Assembly (NCBI GenBank): GCA_963760375.1
Contig: CAVXCS010000007.1
Coordinates: 434,001 to 498,000 of the forward strand
DNA length: 64,000 nucleotides
Direction: 5' to 3'
From: Pelagihabitans sp963760375
GTDB lineage: Bacteria; Bacteroidota; Bacteroidia; Flavobacteriales; Flavobacteriaceae
Below are positions 30,818 to 39,973 of this stretch, piece after piece; the first letter of the stretch is position 1; each line of letters begins with the position of its first letter. Below the pieces are notes generated by a model that saw nothing but the letters and a program-made list of their open reading frames with translations, did not search any database and had not been told where the DNA came from. The position numbers were made by a program, and so were the translations under genes.

Positions 30818-32689
30818 ATGTTCAACGAAGGGTATGATGTGATTGTGGTAGGAGGGGGACATGCCGGCGCAGAGGCAGCGGCCGCGGCTGCCAATATGGG
30901 GTCAAAAACCCTTTTGGTGACCATGAATTTGCAGACCATTGGGCAAATGTCCTGTAATCCTGCCATGGGAGGCATCGCTAAAGGGCAAATCGTACGGGAA
31001 ATCGATGCCCTTGGCGGCTATAGTGGTATAGTGACCGACAAGTCGGCCATCCAGTTCAAAATGCTCAACAAATCAAAAGGGCCTGCGATGTGGAGCCCGC
31101 GCGCTCAAAACGATAGGATGCGGTTTGCGGAAGAATGGCGTTTGGCCTTGGAGAATACTCCAATGGTTGATTTTTATCAGGAAATGGTGTCGGGTATTCT
31201 TATTGAGAACGGGAAGGCCGTTGGTGTGCGCACGTCTTTGGGCATTGCGATAAGGTCAAAATCGGTCGTGTTGACCAATGGCACCTTTTTAAACGGACTA
31301 ATACATATTGGGGAAAAGCAGCTGGGTGGTGGAAGGTCCGGGGAAAAGGCTTCAACAGGAATTACTGAGCAACTGGTATCCATTGGTTTTCAAAGTGGTA
31401 GAATGAAAACGGGAACACCTCCCAGGGTAGACGGGAGGTCTTTGGATTATTCGGTAATGGTGCCCCAACCAGGTGATGCGCAACCTGAAAAATTCTCGTA
31501 TTCGGATAGCACCCAAGTGCTCAAGGCGCAAAGGGATTGCCACATGACCCATACCAGTAGCTTGGTACACGATTTGTTGAGGGAAGGTTTTGATCGCTCG
31601 CCCATGTTCAATGGCAGTATTCAAAGCATTGGACCACGTTATTGTCCCTCCATTGAAGATAAGATCAATCGATTTGCGGATAAGGACAGCCATCAGTTGT
31701 TCGTAGAACCTGAAGGATGGAATACCGTGGAGGTTTATGTCAACGGTTTTTCGACCTCATTACCGGAGGAGGTACAGTTCAAGGCGTTGCGATCGGTAAA
31801 AGGTTTCGAAAGGGTCAAGTTTTTTAGGCCGGGCTATGCCATTGAATATGATTATTTTCCGCCTACGCAGTTAAAACATAGCTTGGAGACCAAATTGGTC
31901 GAAAATCTTTATTTTGCCGGACAAATCAATGGTACCACCGGCTATGAGGAAGCAGCTTCACAAGGCTTGATGGCCGGAATTAATGCGCATTTGAAAATTC
32001 GGGAAAAGGATCCTTTTGTGCTGCAAAGGGATCAGGCCTATATCGGTGTGCTGATCGATGACCTGATCACAAAGGGAACCGAGGAGCCTTATAGAATGTT
32101 TACGTCTAGGGCGGAATATCGGACTTTGTTAAGACAGGACAACGCCGATCTTCGGCTCACGCCCAAAGGATTTGAATTAGGACTCGCAAAGGAAGATCGT
32201 TTGAGAAGAATGGAGGACAAAATGAAAAAGTCCGATTCGCTGGTGAATTTTTTCAGGGAAACCAGTGTGCTTCCCCATGACATCAATCCAATTTTGGAGG
32301 AAGTCGACTCTGCTTTGGTGCGGCAGTCGGACAAGATGTTCAAGTTGTTTTCACGCCCTAATGTAACCATGGACCATATGCTGCAACTGGAAACGGTTTC
32401 AGATTTTGTGGCCGAGAACGGTATGGGTAGGGAAGTGATGGAACAGGCAGAGATCCAAGTGAAATACTCAGGCTATATTGAGAAGGAAAAGAACAATGCG
32501 GATAAATTGCAACGGCTTGAGAATGTCAAAATCCCATCGGACTTTGATTATTCAAAATTGAAATCCCTCTCTTTTGAAGCCAGGGAAAAATTGAATGCCA
32601 TTCGTCCCGTAACCATTGCGCAGGCCGCTCGGGTGAGCGGCGTAAACCCTTCAGACATCAGTGTGCTTTTGGTGTTTTTGGGGCGGTAG
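30818..32689 (+). CDS. mnmG: tRNA uridine-5-carboxymethylaminomethyl modification enzyme MnmG (GidA)
   Basis: This FAD enzyme, with MnmE, installs the cmnm5 group on wobble U34 of certain tRNAs. The N-terminal nucleotide-binding motif is VIVVGGGHAGAEAA. MSCNPAMGGIAKG, the PRAQNDR stretch, GTFLNGLIHIG and GRMKTGTPPR, plus the C-terminal GidA-associated domain ending in VNPSDISVLLVFL, are all diagnostic. At 623 residues the length is typical. I use the ATG at 30818; a GTG at 30815 is also in frame. The gene is flanked by two parS-like sites. In many bacteria gidA lies near the replication origin. Confidence 0.97.
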   Translation: MFNEGYDVIVVGGGHAGAEAAAAAANMGSKTLLVTMNLQTIGQMSCNPAMGGIAKGQIVREIDALGGYSGIVTDKSAIQFKMLNKSKGPAMWSPRAQNDRMRFAEEWRLALENTPMVDFYQEMVSGILIENGKAVGVRTSLGIAIRSKSVVLTNGTFLNGLIHIGEKQLGGGRSGEKASTGITEQLVSIGFQSGRMKTGTPPRVDGRSLDYSVMVPQPGDAQPEKFSYSDSTQVLKAQRDCHMTHTSSLVHDLLREGFDRSPMFNGSIQSIGPRYCPSIEDKINRFADKDSHQLFVEPEGWNTVEVYVNGFSTSLPEEVQFKALRSVKGFERVKFFRPGYAIEYDYFPPTQLKHSLETKLVENLYFAGQINGTTGYEEAASQGLMAGINAHLKIREKDPFVLQRDQAYIGVLIDDLITKGTEEPYRMFTSRAEYRTLLRQDNADLRLTPKGFELGLAKEDRLRRMEDKMKKSDSLVNFFRETSVLPHDINPILEEVDSALVRQSDKMFKLFSRPNVTMDHMLQLETVSDFVAENGMGREVMEQAEIQVKYSGYIEKEKNNADKLQRLENVKIPSDFDYSKLKSLSFEAREKLNAIRPVTIAQAARVSGVNPSDISVLLVFLGR

Positions 32690-32697
32690 CGGCATAA

Positions 32698-32713
32698 GGT
32701 TCCACGTGGAACA
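32698..32713. other. parS: parS site 2, just downstream of mnmG
   Basis: GGTTCCACGTGGAACA differs from the perfect palindrome at 30713 only in its first base and keeps the GTTCCACGTGGAAC core. It starts 8 bp after the mnmG stop codon. The centre-to-centre distance to the first site is 1985 bp. Confidence 0.85.
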
Positions 32714-32871
32714 ATTCGTTAGAAGTCCATTTTGGAGCCTATGATCTAACTTGGAACAGTTAAGGCATATAATGGCTCTAACTTGTATACGGTAATGGAT
32801 CGGGGAATTAAAAACTTCGAAGCCATAGGCATTTTCAAATAACGGGTTTTGCATCATAAAATAGTGTTCCA

Positions 32872-33426
32872 ATGCATCGTGTCCTGGTTTTTTTATTCCT
32901 TTTTCAAGTGACGGGTTCCTGTATTCCTTTGAGAACCGCGCCTGAGATCTCAGATTACAGGGTAACACGCGGAAAAAAGTTTAACCGAAAATTGCCCCAA
33001 CGAGAGATGTATATTTTTAGGGACACCAAAGAGGCCGACGCATTTTTTAATTACGTGGATGCGAAGTATGGATTGAACCATCAGAATGTTTATGATGATG
33101 TTCCGTTCAAGATTGATGGCGCACAATTTTTCTTTTCATTTTATGAGGTGGAAATCACAGACAAATCCCTGAATTTATTCCCGGCAATGTTCGACCTTTT
33201 TGTGGGAGGGGCACTGGGTTGGGAAGAACCCATTTTGTCCGAGGATTGGGAAGTGGTCAATAGAAATGGCAATTGGTATGTCGCCATTGAAGTGTACAGT
33301 GATTTCGAAAAAGATTGCCTATCGTCGACCTCTCTTTCCAGAGCGTTGGTTTTAAATTATCTTACCAGCTTGAAAGACGACTACAACGCGCATCAGAATA
33401 TTTTAGAATCCCAAGATGGACATTAA
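32872..33426 (+). CDS. Hypothetical lipoprotein
   Basis: The protein is 184 residues, starting MHRVLVFLFLFQVTGSC. This is a lipoprotein-like signal with Cys at residue 17; the lipobox is imperfect, with T-G-S before the Cys. The mature part is alpha/beta-looking, with conserved-looking aromatic stretches (AQFFFSFYEVEI, NGNWYVAIEVYSDF). I do not recognise a domain. It lies between mnmG and a methyltransferase and overlaps the latter by 11 bp, so the two are translationally coupled. It probably resides in the periplasm or outer membrane. Confidence 0.7.
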   Translation: MHRVLVFLFLFQVTGSCIPLRTAPEISDYRVTRGKKFNRKLPQREMYIFRDTKEADAFFNYVDAKYGLNHQNVYDDVPFKIDGAQFFFSFYEVEITDKSLNLFPAMFDLFVGGALGWEEPILSEDWEVVNRNGNWYVAIEVYSDFEKDCLSSTSLSRALVLNYLTSLKDDYNAHQNILESQDGH

Positions 33427-34231
33427 AGACTTTGCCGTAACAGGGGAACGATTTGAGTTGGTTTACGATGAATCAATGGATCTTTGGCGAACGGCGCCCC
33501 AACCAGAGGATTTGACGCCTTATTACGACAGTGACCGTTATATTTCACATACCGATTCCAATAAATCGCTAGCTGATAAACTGTACCAACTGGCAAAAAA
33601 AGTAAGCCTAAGACGAAAGCTCCGCTTGATAGGGAAATGCGCAAATGGGAAGAAAACACTTTTGGACGTGGGGGCCGGTACCGGAGATTTTCTTTTGGCG
33701 GCCAGACAACAGGGTTGGAGGGTCGAAGGGGTTGAACCAAGTGAGGTAGCAAGACGAAGGGCCGTAGCAAAAGGGATGGCACTACTGCCGGATCTCAAAA
33801 ATTCCACAGGTGAAAAATTCCAGATTATCACCCTATGGCATGTGCTGGAACATATGCGCGATATTGAAACCCAGATCGAACTTTTGGCATCGCTTCTAGA
33901 ATCAACAGGAACCCTGATCGTCGCTGTCCCCAATTTTAAGTCCTATGATGCAAGAATCTATGACGGTTTTTGGGCTGCCTATGATGTGCCCCGACATCTT
34001 TGGCATTTTTCAAAGGATGCCATAACAACGCTATTTGCACGCCACAAAATAAAATTGATCGATACCAAGCCGATGATCTTTGATGCTTTCTATGTATCAC
34101 TGCTTTCTGAAAAATATAAAACCGGGAAGAACAACTATATCAAAGCCATGTTCAATGGCCTTGTTTCCAATATCAGTGCCTGGAAATCCAAAGAATATTC
34201 TTCGATCATTTATATACTTCAAAAGGAATAG
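33416..34231 (+). CDS. Class I SAM-dependent methyltransferase
   Basis: The protein is 271 residues. Motif I is LLDVGAGTGDFLLAARQQG (about 80-100), the acidic post-I residue is in VEGVEPSE, and motif IV-like LWHVLEHMRDIE and AVPNFKSYDARIYDGFWAAYD follow. This is the Methyltransf_23 pattern. A Zn-finger-like N-terminus seen in some relatives is absent. The substrate is unknown; the coupling to a lipoprotein gene suggests a shared role, but the sequence does not say which. The start overlaps the upstream gene. Confidence 0.85.
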   Translation: MDIKDFAVTGERFELVYDESMDLWRTAPQPEDLTPYYDSDRYISHTDSNKSLADKLYQLAKKVSLRRKLRLIGKCANGKKTLLDVGAGTGDFLLAARQQGWRVEGVEPSEVARRRAVAKGMALLPDLKNSTGEKFQIITLWHVLEHMRDIETQIELLASLLESTGTLIVAVPNFKSYDARIYDGFWAAYDVPRHLWHFSKDAITTLFARHKIKLIDTKPMIFDAFYVSLLSEKYKTGKNNYIKAMFNGLVSNISAWKSKEYSSIIYILQKE

Positions 34232-34603
34232 CGATAGGTACATTCATAGGCGATGCTTCAGCAATTCGGTTTGTGCTGTGCCAAACGCCCTTGGAACCAG
34301 GCGACAGGCCAATGGTATGGCCAAAACCTATTTTGAGCGCGCAGGAGCGACCCACGCCATCGAAAAGCAGTAAGGGACCCTTATTTCAAATAAACACGCT
34401 CTAAGGCATGGAATTTGAGACGAAAACCAATAGTTTATGCCAATTGGTAACGCCTATCGTCATAAACAACGCTTATGACGACGGAAGGGTACCCGTCCTA
34501 TGAAGTATTCATAATCAATTAAAAAAGGAGATACTTCCCTTGGCATTAAAAAAGCTTTCCTATTTTTGCCGCACTTTTAAATACACAAACAAAATAGTTA
34601 AAG
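34232..34603. other. 372-bp intergenic region before the ompH-like gene
   Basis: No gene is apparent. It holds two small inverted repeats: TAAGGG-A-CCCTTA at 34371-34383, and CGTCATAA with TTATGACG separated by 7 nt at 34458-34480. The promoter of the OmpH-like gene is at its right end. A coding-like stretch (VCAVPNALGTRRQANGMAK, plus frame, about 34270-34330) has no start or family match. Confidence 0.5.
34540..34568 (+). promoter_or_regulatory. Promoter of the OmpH-like gene
   Basis: TTG at 34540-34542 and TATTTTTG at 34561-34568 are separated by 18 bp, matching the Bacteroidota -33/-7 pattern (TTG, then TAnnTTTG). The ATG at 34604 follows after about 30 nt of expected leader. Confidence 0.65.
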
Positions 34604-35110
34604 ATGAAAAAATTAATCTTAGCAGGTTTGGTCTTCGGCCTGATGGCTTGTCAGCAACAAAAGATAGGATTTGTCGACAACGTCAAATTGATGGATAAGT
34701 ACCAAGAGAAAATCGATGTGGAGACGAAGTTCAAGGTAAAGGCAGAGGCTTTGACCAAAAAGCGGGATAGTATTTCACAGGCCTTTCAATTAGAGGCCCA
34801 AGCTTTTCAGGCCAAGGCACAGAACATGCCCCAACAGAAAGCACAGGAAGAATATGGCCTGATACAACAAAAAGGACAGTTCATCGGCCAACAATTGCAA
34901 AGGGAAGATCAGTTGCTGCAATCACAGGGACAGATCGAAATGGATACCATTGTGAGTAAGGTAAAAAAGATAATCAAAGACTATGGCAAGTCCAATGGCT
35001 ATGCGTACATCTTGGGCGGCGGTGACGGGGGCAGTGTGCTCTACGGTACCGATACCAATGATTTGACCGATGAAATTGTAAAAATTCTCAACGAAGCCTA
35101 TAAAAAATAA
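34604..35110 (+). CDS. OmpH/Skp-like periplasmic chaperone, lipoprotein form
   Basis: The protein is 168 residues. MKKLILAGLVFGLMACQQQ is a lipoprotein signal with Cys at 16. The mature start KIGFVDNVKLMDKYQEK is the OmpH/Skp family opening. A Gln/Lys-rich helical tentacle region (about 40-120) follows, and the C-terminus YGKSNGYAYILGGGDGG, with DLTDEIVKILN, fits the small beta-body of Skp. The family holds unfolded outer-membrane proteins in the periplasm. The lipid anchor is a variation on soluble Skp. A good promoter precedes it and a terminator follows, so it is a single-gene unit. Confidence 0.88.
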   Translation: MKKLILAGLVFGLMACQQQKIGFVDNVKLMDKYQEKIDVETKFKVKAEALTKKRDSISQAFQLEAQAFQAKAQNMPQQKAQEEYGLIQQKGQFIGQQLQREDQLLQSQGQIEMDTIVSKVKKIIKDYGKSNGYAYILGGGDGGSVLYGTDTNDLTDEIVKILNEAYKK

Positions 35111-35135
35111 GCTTTAAAGTCCCTCTTGTATTGAA

Positions 35136-35173
35136 AAGGCTCCAAAGCATCTCACGTTTTTGGGGCCTTTTTT
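35136..35173. terminator. Terminator between the OmpH-like gene and the doxX gene
   Basis: AAGGCTCCAAA (35136-35146) pairs with TTTGGGGCCTT (35159-35169), with one G-T pair, followed by TTTT on the plus strand. It ends the plus-strand OmpH-like gene. The convergent doxX stop at 35172-35174 sits on its edge, so it may act in both directions. Confidence 0.75.
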
Positions 35174-35570
35174 ATCCTTGAAGCAGAAATACCAAGAAAA
35201 TGGCCGGAATAAAATAAACCACCAAGGTTTGTGCGCCTTGGTAATCCTTTGCGATTCGCTGCCCCAATAAAAGCATCAACAAGGTCAGGCAAGACAAGAT
35301 TGCCCCGTAAAAAGCAATTGTGGTATGTCCATTGATGACGATATCCCAAATCCCGATCATGCTCAAAATTCCCGTGAGCAATTCCGAGATCAAAACAATG
35401 CCAAGCAACACGGGAACGACTTGATTAAGCGATGTTTTTGAAAAATGCGCTTTCAACCAGCCAAGATTTCCCTTCCAATCGATCAGTTTGTCCAGTCCAC
35501 TTTGAATAAAAGTGATTACAAGAAAAAGCAACAATAAAATTTCAGTGGCATTCATCAACTGGTTGGGCAT
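35172..35570 (-). CDS. DoxX-family membrane protein
   Basis: The protein is about 132 residues with four hydrophobic segments (ATEILLLLFLVITFIQSGLD, VVPVLLGIVLISELLTGIL, TTIAFYGAILSCLTLLMLLL, TLVVYFIPAIFLVFLLQ). The arrangement and the short first loop with the GLDKLIDW pattern fit DoxX/DoxX-like proteins. Their roles vary; no partner enzyme is adjacent. I use the ATG at 35570; the frame extends three codons further to a TTG at 35579. It follows holB by 32 bp on the same strand, so the two are likely co-transcribed. Confidence 0.75.
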   Translation of the reverse strand: MPNQLMNATEILLLLFLVITFIQSGLDKLIDWKGNLGWLKAHFSKTSLNQVVPVLLGIVLISELLTGILSMIGIWDIVINGHTTIAFYGAILSCLTLLMLLLGQRIAKDYQGAQTLVVYFIPAIFLVFLLQG

Positions 35571-35602
35571 GGTTTGCAATTTAAATTTCCAATGGTATGT
35601 TT

Positions 35603-36754
35603 TTAGGCCGCTTTTCTGTGGAGCAAGCGGGTAAGTTTGATCGAAAGGTCGGTAAAAATAATCCTGGCATTTCCATTTCGTTCAATATGGTATATGGCAT
35701 TTTCAAGCTCTTGTGAAATTTCAATGATATTGTTCCCATGAACAAAGGCAGCGAATTTTTCAAGTTGAAATCCGTCGTCATGTACCTTCATAAAGGCCAA
35801 CGCATTTACATTGTAATTGATGAGCATCGCTTGACGGATCACCGCTAGGCAATAGCTCAAAAATTTTTTCTGTGTTTCCCTTCCCGTTGCGGCCACCTCC
35901 TCGCTCCATAGTATAAGTTCATGGATGGCGGCCTTGTTCCCCTTTGACTTAAACGCACTGCGCACCCATTGTACAAACCATTTCTCAAACACCAGGTCTT
36001 CCGAGTTTTTGTTCATCAGGTCCAAGGCCTTGTTATAATTGCCGTTTGCCTCATGGGCCAAACGCAAGGCCTCCGATCGCTGCAATCCCCTTTCCTGAAT
36101 CGCATTGGCTATGGTTTCCTCAGCCAATGGCGGAAAATGAAGGATTTGGCATCGAGATCGAATGGTTTGCAAAATTTGTTCCTCTTCCTCGGTAATCAAT
36201 ATAAATACCGTTTTATTGGGGGGTTCTTCGATCAGTTTCAACAGTTTGTTGGAAGCGGCGCTGTTCATTTTATCGGCCATCCAAACCAACATCACTTTGT
36301 AGCCTCCCTCATAGGATTTCAGGGACAGCTTTCGCACGATTTCCTGTGCCTCATCGACCCCAATTTGACCCTGCTTGTTCTCTATCCCGATCCTTTGGTA
36401 CCAATCGAATAGGTTGCCATAGGGGTGTTCATGAATAAATTGCCGCCATTCTTCCATGTAATGATCACTGACCGCATGACTTTTCACCTTAGGACTGTTG
36501 GAGACCGGAAATGCAAAATGCAGATCTGGATGCGAAATTGTGCCGCACTTGGCGTTACAGGCTTCATCGGGTCCCAAGTTTTCTCCATTTTTGTTCCCAC
36601 ATATGAGGTATTGGGCATAAGCCAAGGCCAAAGGCAGGGTGCCACTTCCTTCCGGCCCAACGAACAATTGCGCATGGGAAGTCCTACCCGAATCGGCGCT
36701 GCTGACCAAATGATTTTTGAGGTGGGCGAGCCCATGGATTTGCTTGAATAGCAT
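35603..36754 (-). CDS. holB: DNA polymerase III subunit delta'
   Basis: The protein is 383 residues and belongs to the clamp-loader AAA+ family. It has a Walker-A-like GPEGSGTLPLALAYA near residue 33 and a Cys-containing insertion (CNAKCGTISHPDLH, about 66-80). KVMLVWMADKMNSAASNKLL is followed by KLIEEPPNKTVFILITEEEE (about 150-190), the delta' signature, and then the sensor-1-like TIRSRCQILHFPPL. Delta' is the stator of the clamp loader that opens the beta clamp during replication. It is divergent from pgk, and doxX follows. Confidence 0.93.
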   Translation of the reverse strand: MLFKQIHGLAHLKNHLVSSADSGRTSHAQLFVGPEGSGTLPLALAYAQYLICGNKNGENLGPDEACNAKCGTISHPDLHFAFPVSNSPKVKSHAVSDHYMEEWRQFIHEHPYGNLFDWYQRIGIENKQGQIGVDEAQEIVRKLSLKSYEGGYKVMLVWMADKMNSAASNKLLKLIEEPPNKTVFILITEEEEQILQTIRSRCQILHFPPLAEETIANAIQERGLQRSEALRLAHEANGNYNKALDLMNKNSEDLVFEKWFVQWVRSAFKSKGNKAAIHELILWSEEVAATGRETQKKFLSYCLAVIRQAMLINYNVNALAFMKVHDDGFQLEKFAAFVHGNNIIEISQELENAIYHIERNGNARIIFTDLSIKLTRLLHRKAA

Positions 36755-36962
36755 GTTCCAAAGATAGCGGTTTTAAGCAAATCAATCCGTTTCAAAAGGC
36801 TTTTAGGGCGACAAATCAATAAGGGAGCTTGTTAAAGAAAGCCATAAATAAAAAAAGAGGCCAATTCGTTGCAAGTTTTGCTTTTTCGCAGCCAAATAAA
36901 ACACTTCTGCTTTTTCGCCATCCCTAAAAAACTTTACATTTACCACGCAAAAAACAACGAGC

Positions 36963-38156
36963 ATGAAAACTATTGATGATTTTAATTTCGAGGACAAAAA
37001 AGCGTTGATACGCGTTGATTTCAATGTGCCTTTGGATGGTGATTTCAAAGTTGCCGACACGAATAGGATAGAAGCAGCCAAGCCAACGATCATTAAGATA
37101 CTGGAGGATGGTGGAAGTGCCGTTCTGATGTCACATTTGGGAAGGCCCGACGGTGCGCCAAAAGCAGAGTTGTCATTGAATCATATATGTGACACGGTAT
37201 CCGATATTATTGGGGTTGAGGTTAAGTTTGTTGATGACTGTGTAGGGGAAAAGGCAGAACGTGCGGTTTCCCAACTGCAACCGGGGGAAGTGTTATTGCT
37301 TGAAAACCTGCGTTTCCACAAGGAAGAAGAAAAAGGGGACGAGGCCTTTGCCAAACGGCTTTCCAAACTGGGCGACATCTATGTCAACGACGCCTTTGGA
37401 ACCGCTCATAGGGCCCATGCATCGACCACCATAGTGGCCAAATTTTTTCCCGGTAAGAAATGTTTCGGGTATTTGATGGCCAAAGAAATTGAAGCCATTG
37501 AAAAGGTCATGCGAACAGGGGAAAAGCCAGTTTTGGCAATTTTGGGCGGCGCAAAGGTATCTTCCAAGATCACGATCATAGAAAATATTTTGGATAAGGT
37601 CGATCATTTGATCATCGGTGGCGGAATGACTTTTACTTTTGTAAAAGCACAAGGGGGAAAGGTGGGAGACTCCATTTGTGAAGACGATAAAATGGGGCTT
37701 GCCTTGGAAATTTTGAAAAAAGCCAAAGAGAAGGGGGTTCAGGTTCATCTTCCCGTAGATGTCCTGGCTGCGGATGCCTTCGATAACAAAGCGGCAACCC
37801 AGATTGTTCCTGTCGATAAAATTCCTGATGGGTGGCAAGGGTTGGATGCCGGACCAAAAACCTTGGAAAATTTTAGGGCAGTGATATTGAAGTGCAATAC
37901 AATTCTGTGGAACGGCCCCATTGGGGTGTTTGAAATGGAGCGATTTTCAAAAGGAACCATATCCATCGGCAACGACATTGCAGAGGCCACGGAAAAAGGT
38001 GCATTTTCCTTGGTCGGTGGCGGAGATTCCGTGGCCGCGGTCAAACAATTCGGGTTCGAGGACAAGGTTAGCTATGTGTCCACCGGCGGGGGCGCCATGT
38101 TGGAAAGCCTGGAAGGCAAAGTCTTGCCGGGAATCGCCGCAATAATCGAAGGATAA
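36963..38156 (+). CDS. pgk: Phosphoglycerate kinase
   Basis: The protein is 397 residues. ALIRVDFNVPLDGDFKV is the PGK signature near residue 14, SHLGRPDG lies near 60, and the substrate-binding EEKGDEAFAKRLSKLGDIY region, GGAKVSSKITIIENIL near 197 and the nucleotide-binding LVGGGDSVAAV near 350 all match. The enzyme interconverts 1,3-bisphosphoglycerate + ADP and 3-phosphoglycerate + ATP in glycolysis. The length is normal. The upstream 208-bp gap to holB holds an 11-bp direct repeat TGCTTTTTCGC (36879-36889 and 36908-36918) of unknown meaning. Confidence 0.97.
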   Translation: MKTIDDFNFEDKKALIRVDFNVPLDGDFKVADTNRIEAAKPTIIKILEDGGSAVLMSHLGRPDGAPKAELSLNHICDTVSDIIGVEVKFVDDCVGEKAERAVSQLQPGEVLLLENLRFHKEEEKGDEAFAKRLSKLGDIYVNDAFGTAHRAHASTTIVAKFFPGKKCFGYLMAKEIEAIEKVMRTGEKPVLAILGGAKVSSKITIIENILDKVDHLIIGGGMTFTFVKAQGGKVGDSICEDDKMGLALEILKKAKEKGVQVHLPVDVLAADAFDNKAATQIVPVDKIPDGWQGLDAGPKTLENFRAVILKCNTILWNGPIGVFEMERFSKGTISIGNDIAEATEKGAFSLVGGGDSVAAVKQFGFEDKVSYVSTGGGAMLESLEGKVLPGIAAIIEG

Positions 38157-38283
38157 AGGCGTTATCGATTAAAGGCATCGCAGGATCCATAGGAGCGAAT
38201 TAAGGTCAAATGTTTTATTCTTTCAAAAAAAAACACGATTTTAGGGGTCCTTCGAAAATTTCAATCTTAACAACACGACACAG

Positions 38284-39960
38284 ATGACAAAGTATTTGTT
38301 ATTGCTCCCCACCTTGCTGCTGGTCCTATCCCTAGGCGCACAAGAAAAGGTTTCCGAAGGGATTTCCAGCCCAAATATGCCCGATGTGGCCTTGAACAAT
38401 GTCGCAAACGATACCTTGGCCATGGATTTGCAGAATTTGGAACAGATGGACCTTATGGACTCTGAATCTGACCAAGAGACCCCTTTTTTATTGGCCCAAG
38501 GAAATGGCATAGGGAAATATCATTTGCACGACCATCCACAAGCGGCGATATATGATAGTCTATGGATGAAGGAACTCTATGGAGCCGACGCCCTTTTTGA
38601 CGACATGTATGAGGAAGTCCAAAATATCGATGTTGTTGAAAACACCGATGAGAATGCGGTTGCCATGGAAGAATCCTATGTTTACGACCTTCCCACCGAC
38701 ACCTTAAAGGCAAGACTCGAAAGATTAAATCAAAAAACACCTTTTAATGTTGTTTACAATGCAGCACTTGAAAACGTGATCAAAACGTTTTTGACACGAA
38801 AAAGGGGCTTGATGGAGCGCATGCTTACGGTAAGTCAATTTTATTTCCCGATGTTCGAGGAAGAATTTGACCGTCATGATATTCCACTGGAAATGAAATA
38901 CCTCTCCATTGTGGAATCGGCGCTCAACCCAAAGGCAAGATCTAGGGTAGGCGCAACCGGACTGTGGCAGTTCATGTACGGCACGGGGAGACAGTACAAG
39001 CTCTCGGTGACCAGTTATGTCGATGAGCGCAGCGATCCCATCAAGGCGACCAAGGCGGCCAGTGAATTTCTCTCCAGACTGTATACTGTATTTGGGGATT
39101 GGGACCTCGCTTTGGCAGCATATAACTCCGGCCCCGGTAATGTGAACAAAGCGATTCGACGATCTGGCGGACATCGCAATTATTGGAACATCCGTCGTAA
39201 TTTGCCTCGCGAAACAGCAGGATACGTCCCAGCTTTTTTGGCGACCATGTATATCTTCGAATATGCGGAGGAACACGGTCTCAAAAGGAGGAAAATCGAT
39301 AGGCCCTTTTTTGAAACCGACACCGTGCATGTGAAAAGTTTGATCACTTTCGATCAGATTTCCGAATTGGTCGGGATAAGCGTTGAGGAACTTAAGATCT
39401 TGAACCCTTCCTATAAACTAAACGTAATACCTTATATCAAGGGCGAAGAGTATACCTTGCGCCTTCCAACCAGTGCCATGGGCAAGTTTGTGAACAACGA
39501 GGTACAGATTTATGCCCATGTAAAAAAGGAATTGGAAAGCAAAGAAAGCCCGCTTCCGCAGTTGGTAAAAGAAGCCGAGGATAACCGGATAAGATATAAA
39601 GTAAAAAGCGGCGATTTTTTGGGCAGGATCGCACAGCGCTATGGCGTAGGGGTGAGTCAAATCAAAGAATGGAACGGACTTCGCAGCAATAATTTGCGGG
39701 TGGGCCAACGCCTTACAATTTTTCCAAGGAATTATGTAGCGCCCGCCGCGGTGGCCAAAACAACCACCGCCACAGCGAAGGGCCCCCAACCTTTTTTGCC
39801 AGGCACCAAGGTACATACGGTTCAGAGCGGTGACTCGCTTTGGACCATCTCAAGAAAATATCCTGGCATTTCTGTTGAGAATTTACGAGAATGGAACGGT
39901 ATTAGCGGTAACAACCTACAACCGGGCACAAAATTGAAACTGTGCGACTGTTCATCGTAA
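38284..39960 (+). CDS. mltD: MltD-like lytic transglycosylase with LysM domains
   Basis: The protein is 558 residues with a signal peptide (MTKYLLLLPTLLLVLSLGAQ). The goose-type SLT domain (about 170-330) contains the catalytic-Glu stretch SIVESALNPKARS followed by GATGLWQFMYGTG, and later LAAYNSGPGNVNKAI. Two clear LysM domains follow (YKVKSGDFLGRIAQRYGV, about 438-482; HTVQSGDSLWTISRKYP, about 511-555), preceded by a degenerate one near 340-395. It should cleave peptidoglycan glycan strands in the periplasm while bound to the wall by LysM. It probably shares an operon with the DUF4837 gene 13 bp downstream. Confidence 0.92.
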   Translation: MTKYLLLLPTLLLVLSLGAQEKVSEGISSPNMPDVALNNVANDTLAMDLQNLEQMDLMDSESDQETPFLLAQGNGIGKYHLHDHPQAAIYDSLWMKELYGADALFDDMYEEVQNIDVVENTDENAVAMEESYVYDLPTDTLKARLERLNQKTPFNVVYNAALENVIKTFLTRKRGLMERMLTVSQFYFPMFEEEFDRHDIPLEMKYLSIVESALNPKARSRVGATGLWQFMYGTGRQYKLSVTSYVDERSDPIKATKAASEFLSRLYTVFGDWDLALAAYNSGPGNVNKAIRRSGGHRNYWNIRRNLPRETAGYVPAFLATMYIFEYAEEHGLKRRKIDRPFFETDTVHVKSLITFDQISELVGISVEELKILNPSYKLNVIPYIKGEEYTLRLPTSAMGKFVNNEVQIYAHVKKELESKESPLPQLVKEAEDNRIRYKVKSGDFLGRIAQRYGVGVSQIKEWNGLRSNNLRVGQRLTIFPRNYVAPAAVAKTTTATAKGPQPFLPGTKVHTVQSGDSLWTISRKYPGISVENLREWNGISGNNLQPGTKLKLCDCSS

Positions 39961-39973
39961 ATGAATCCAAAGA

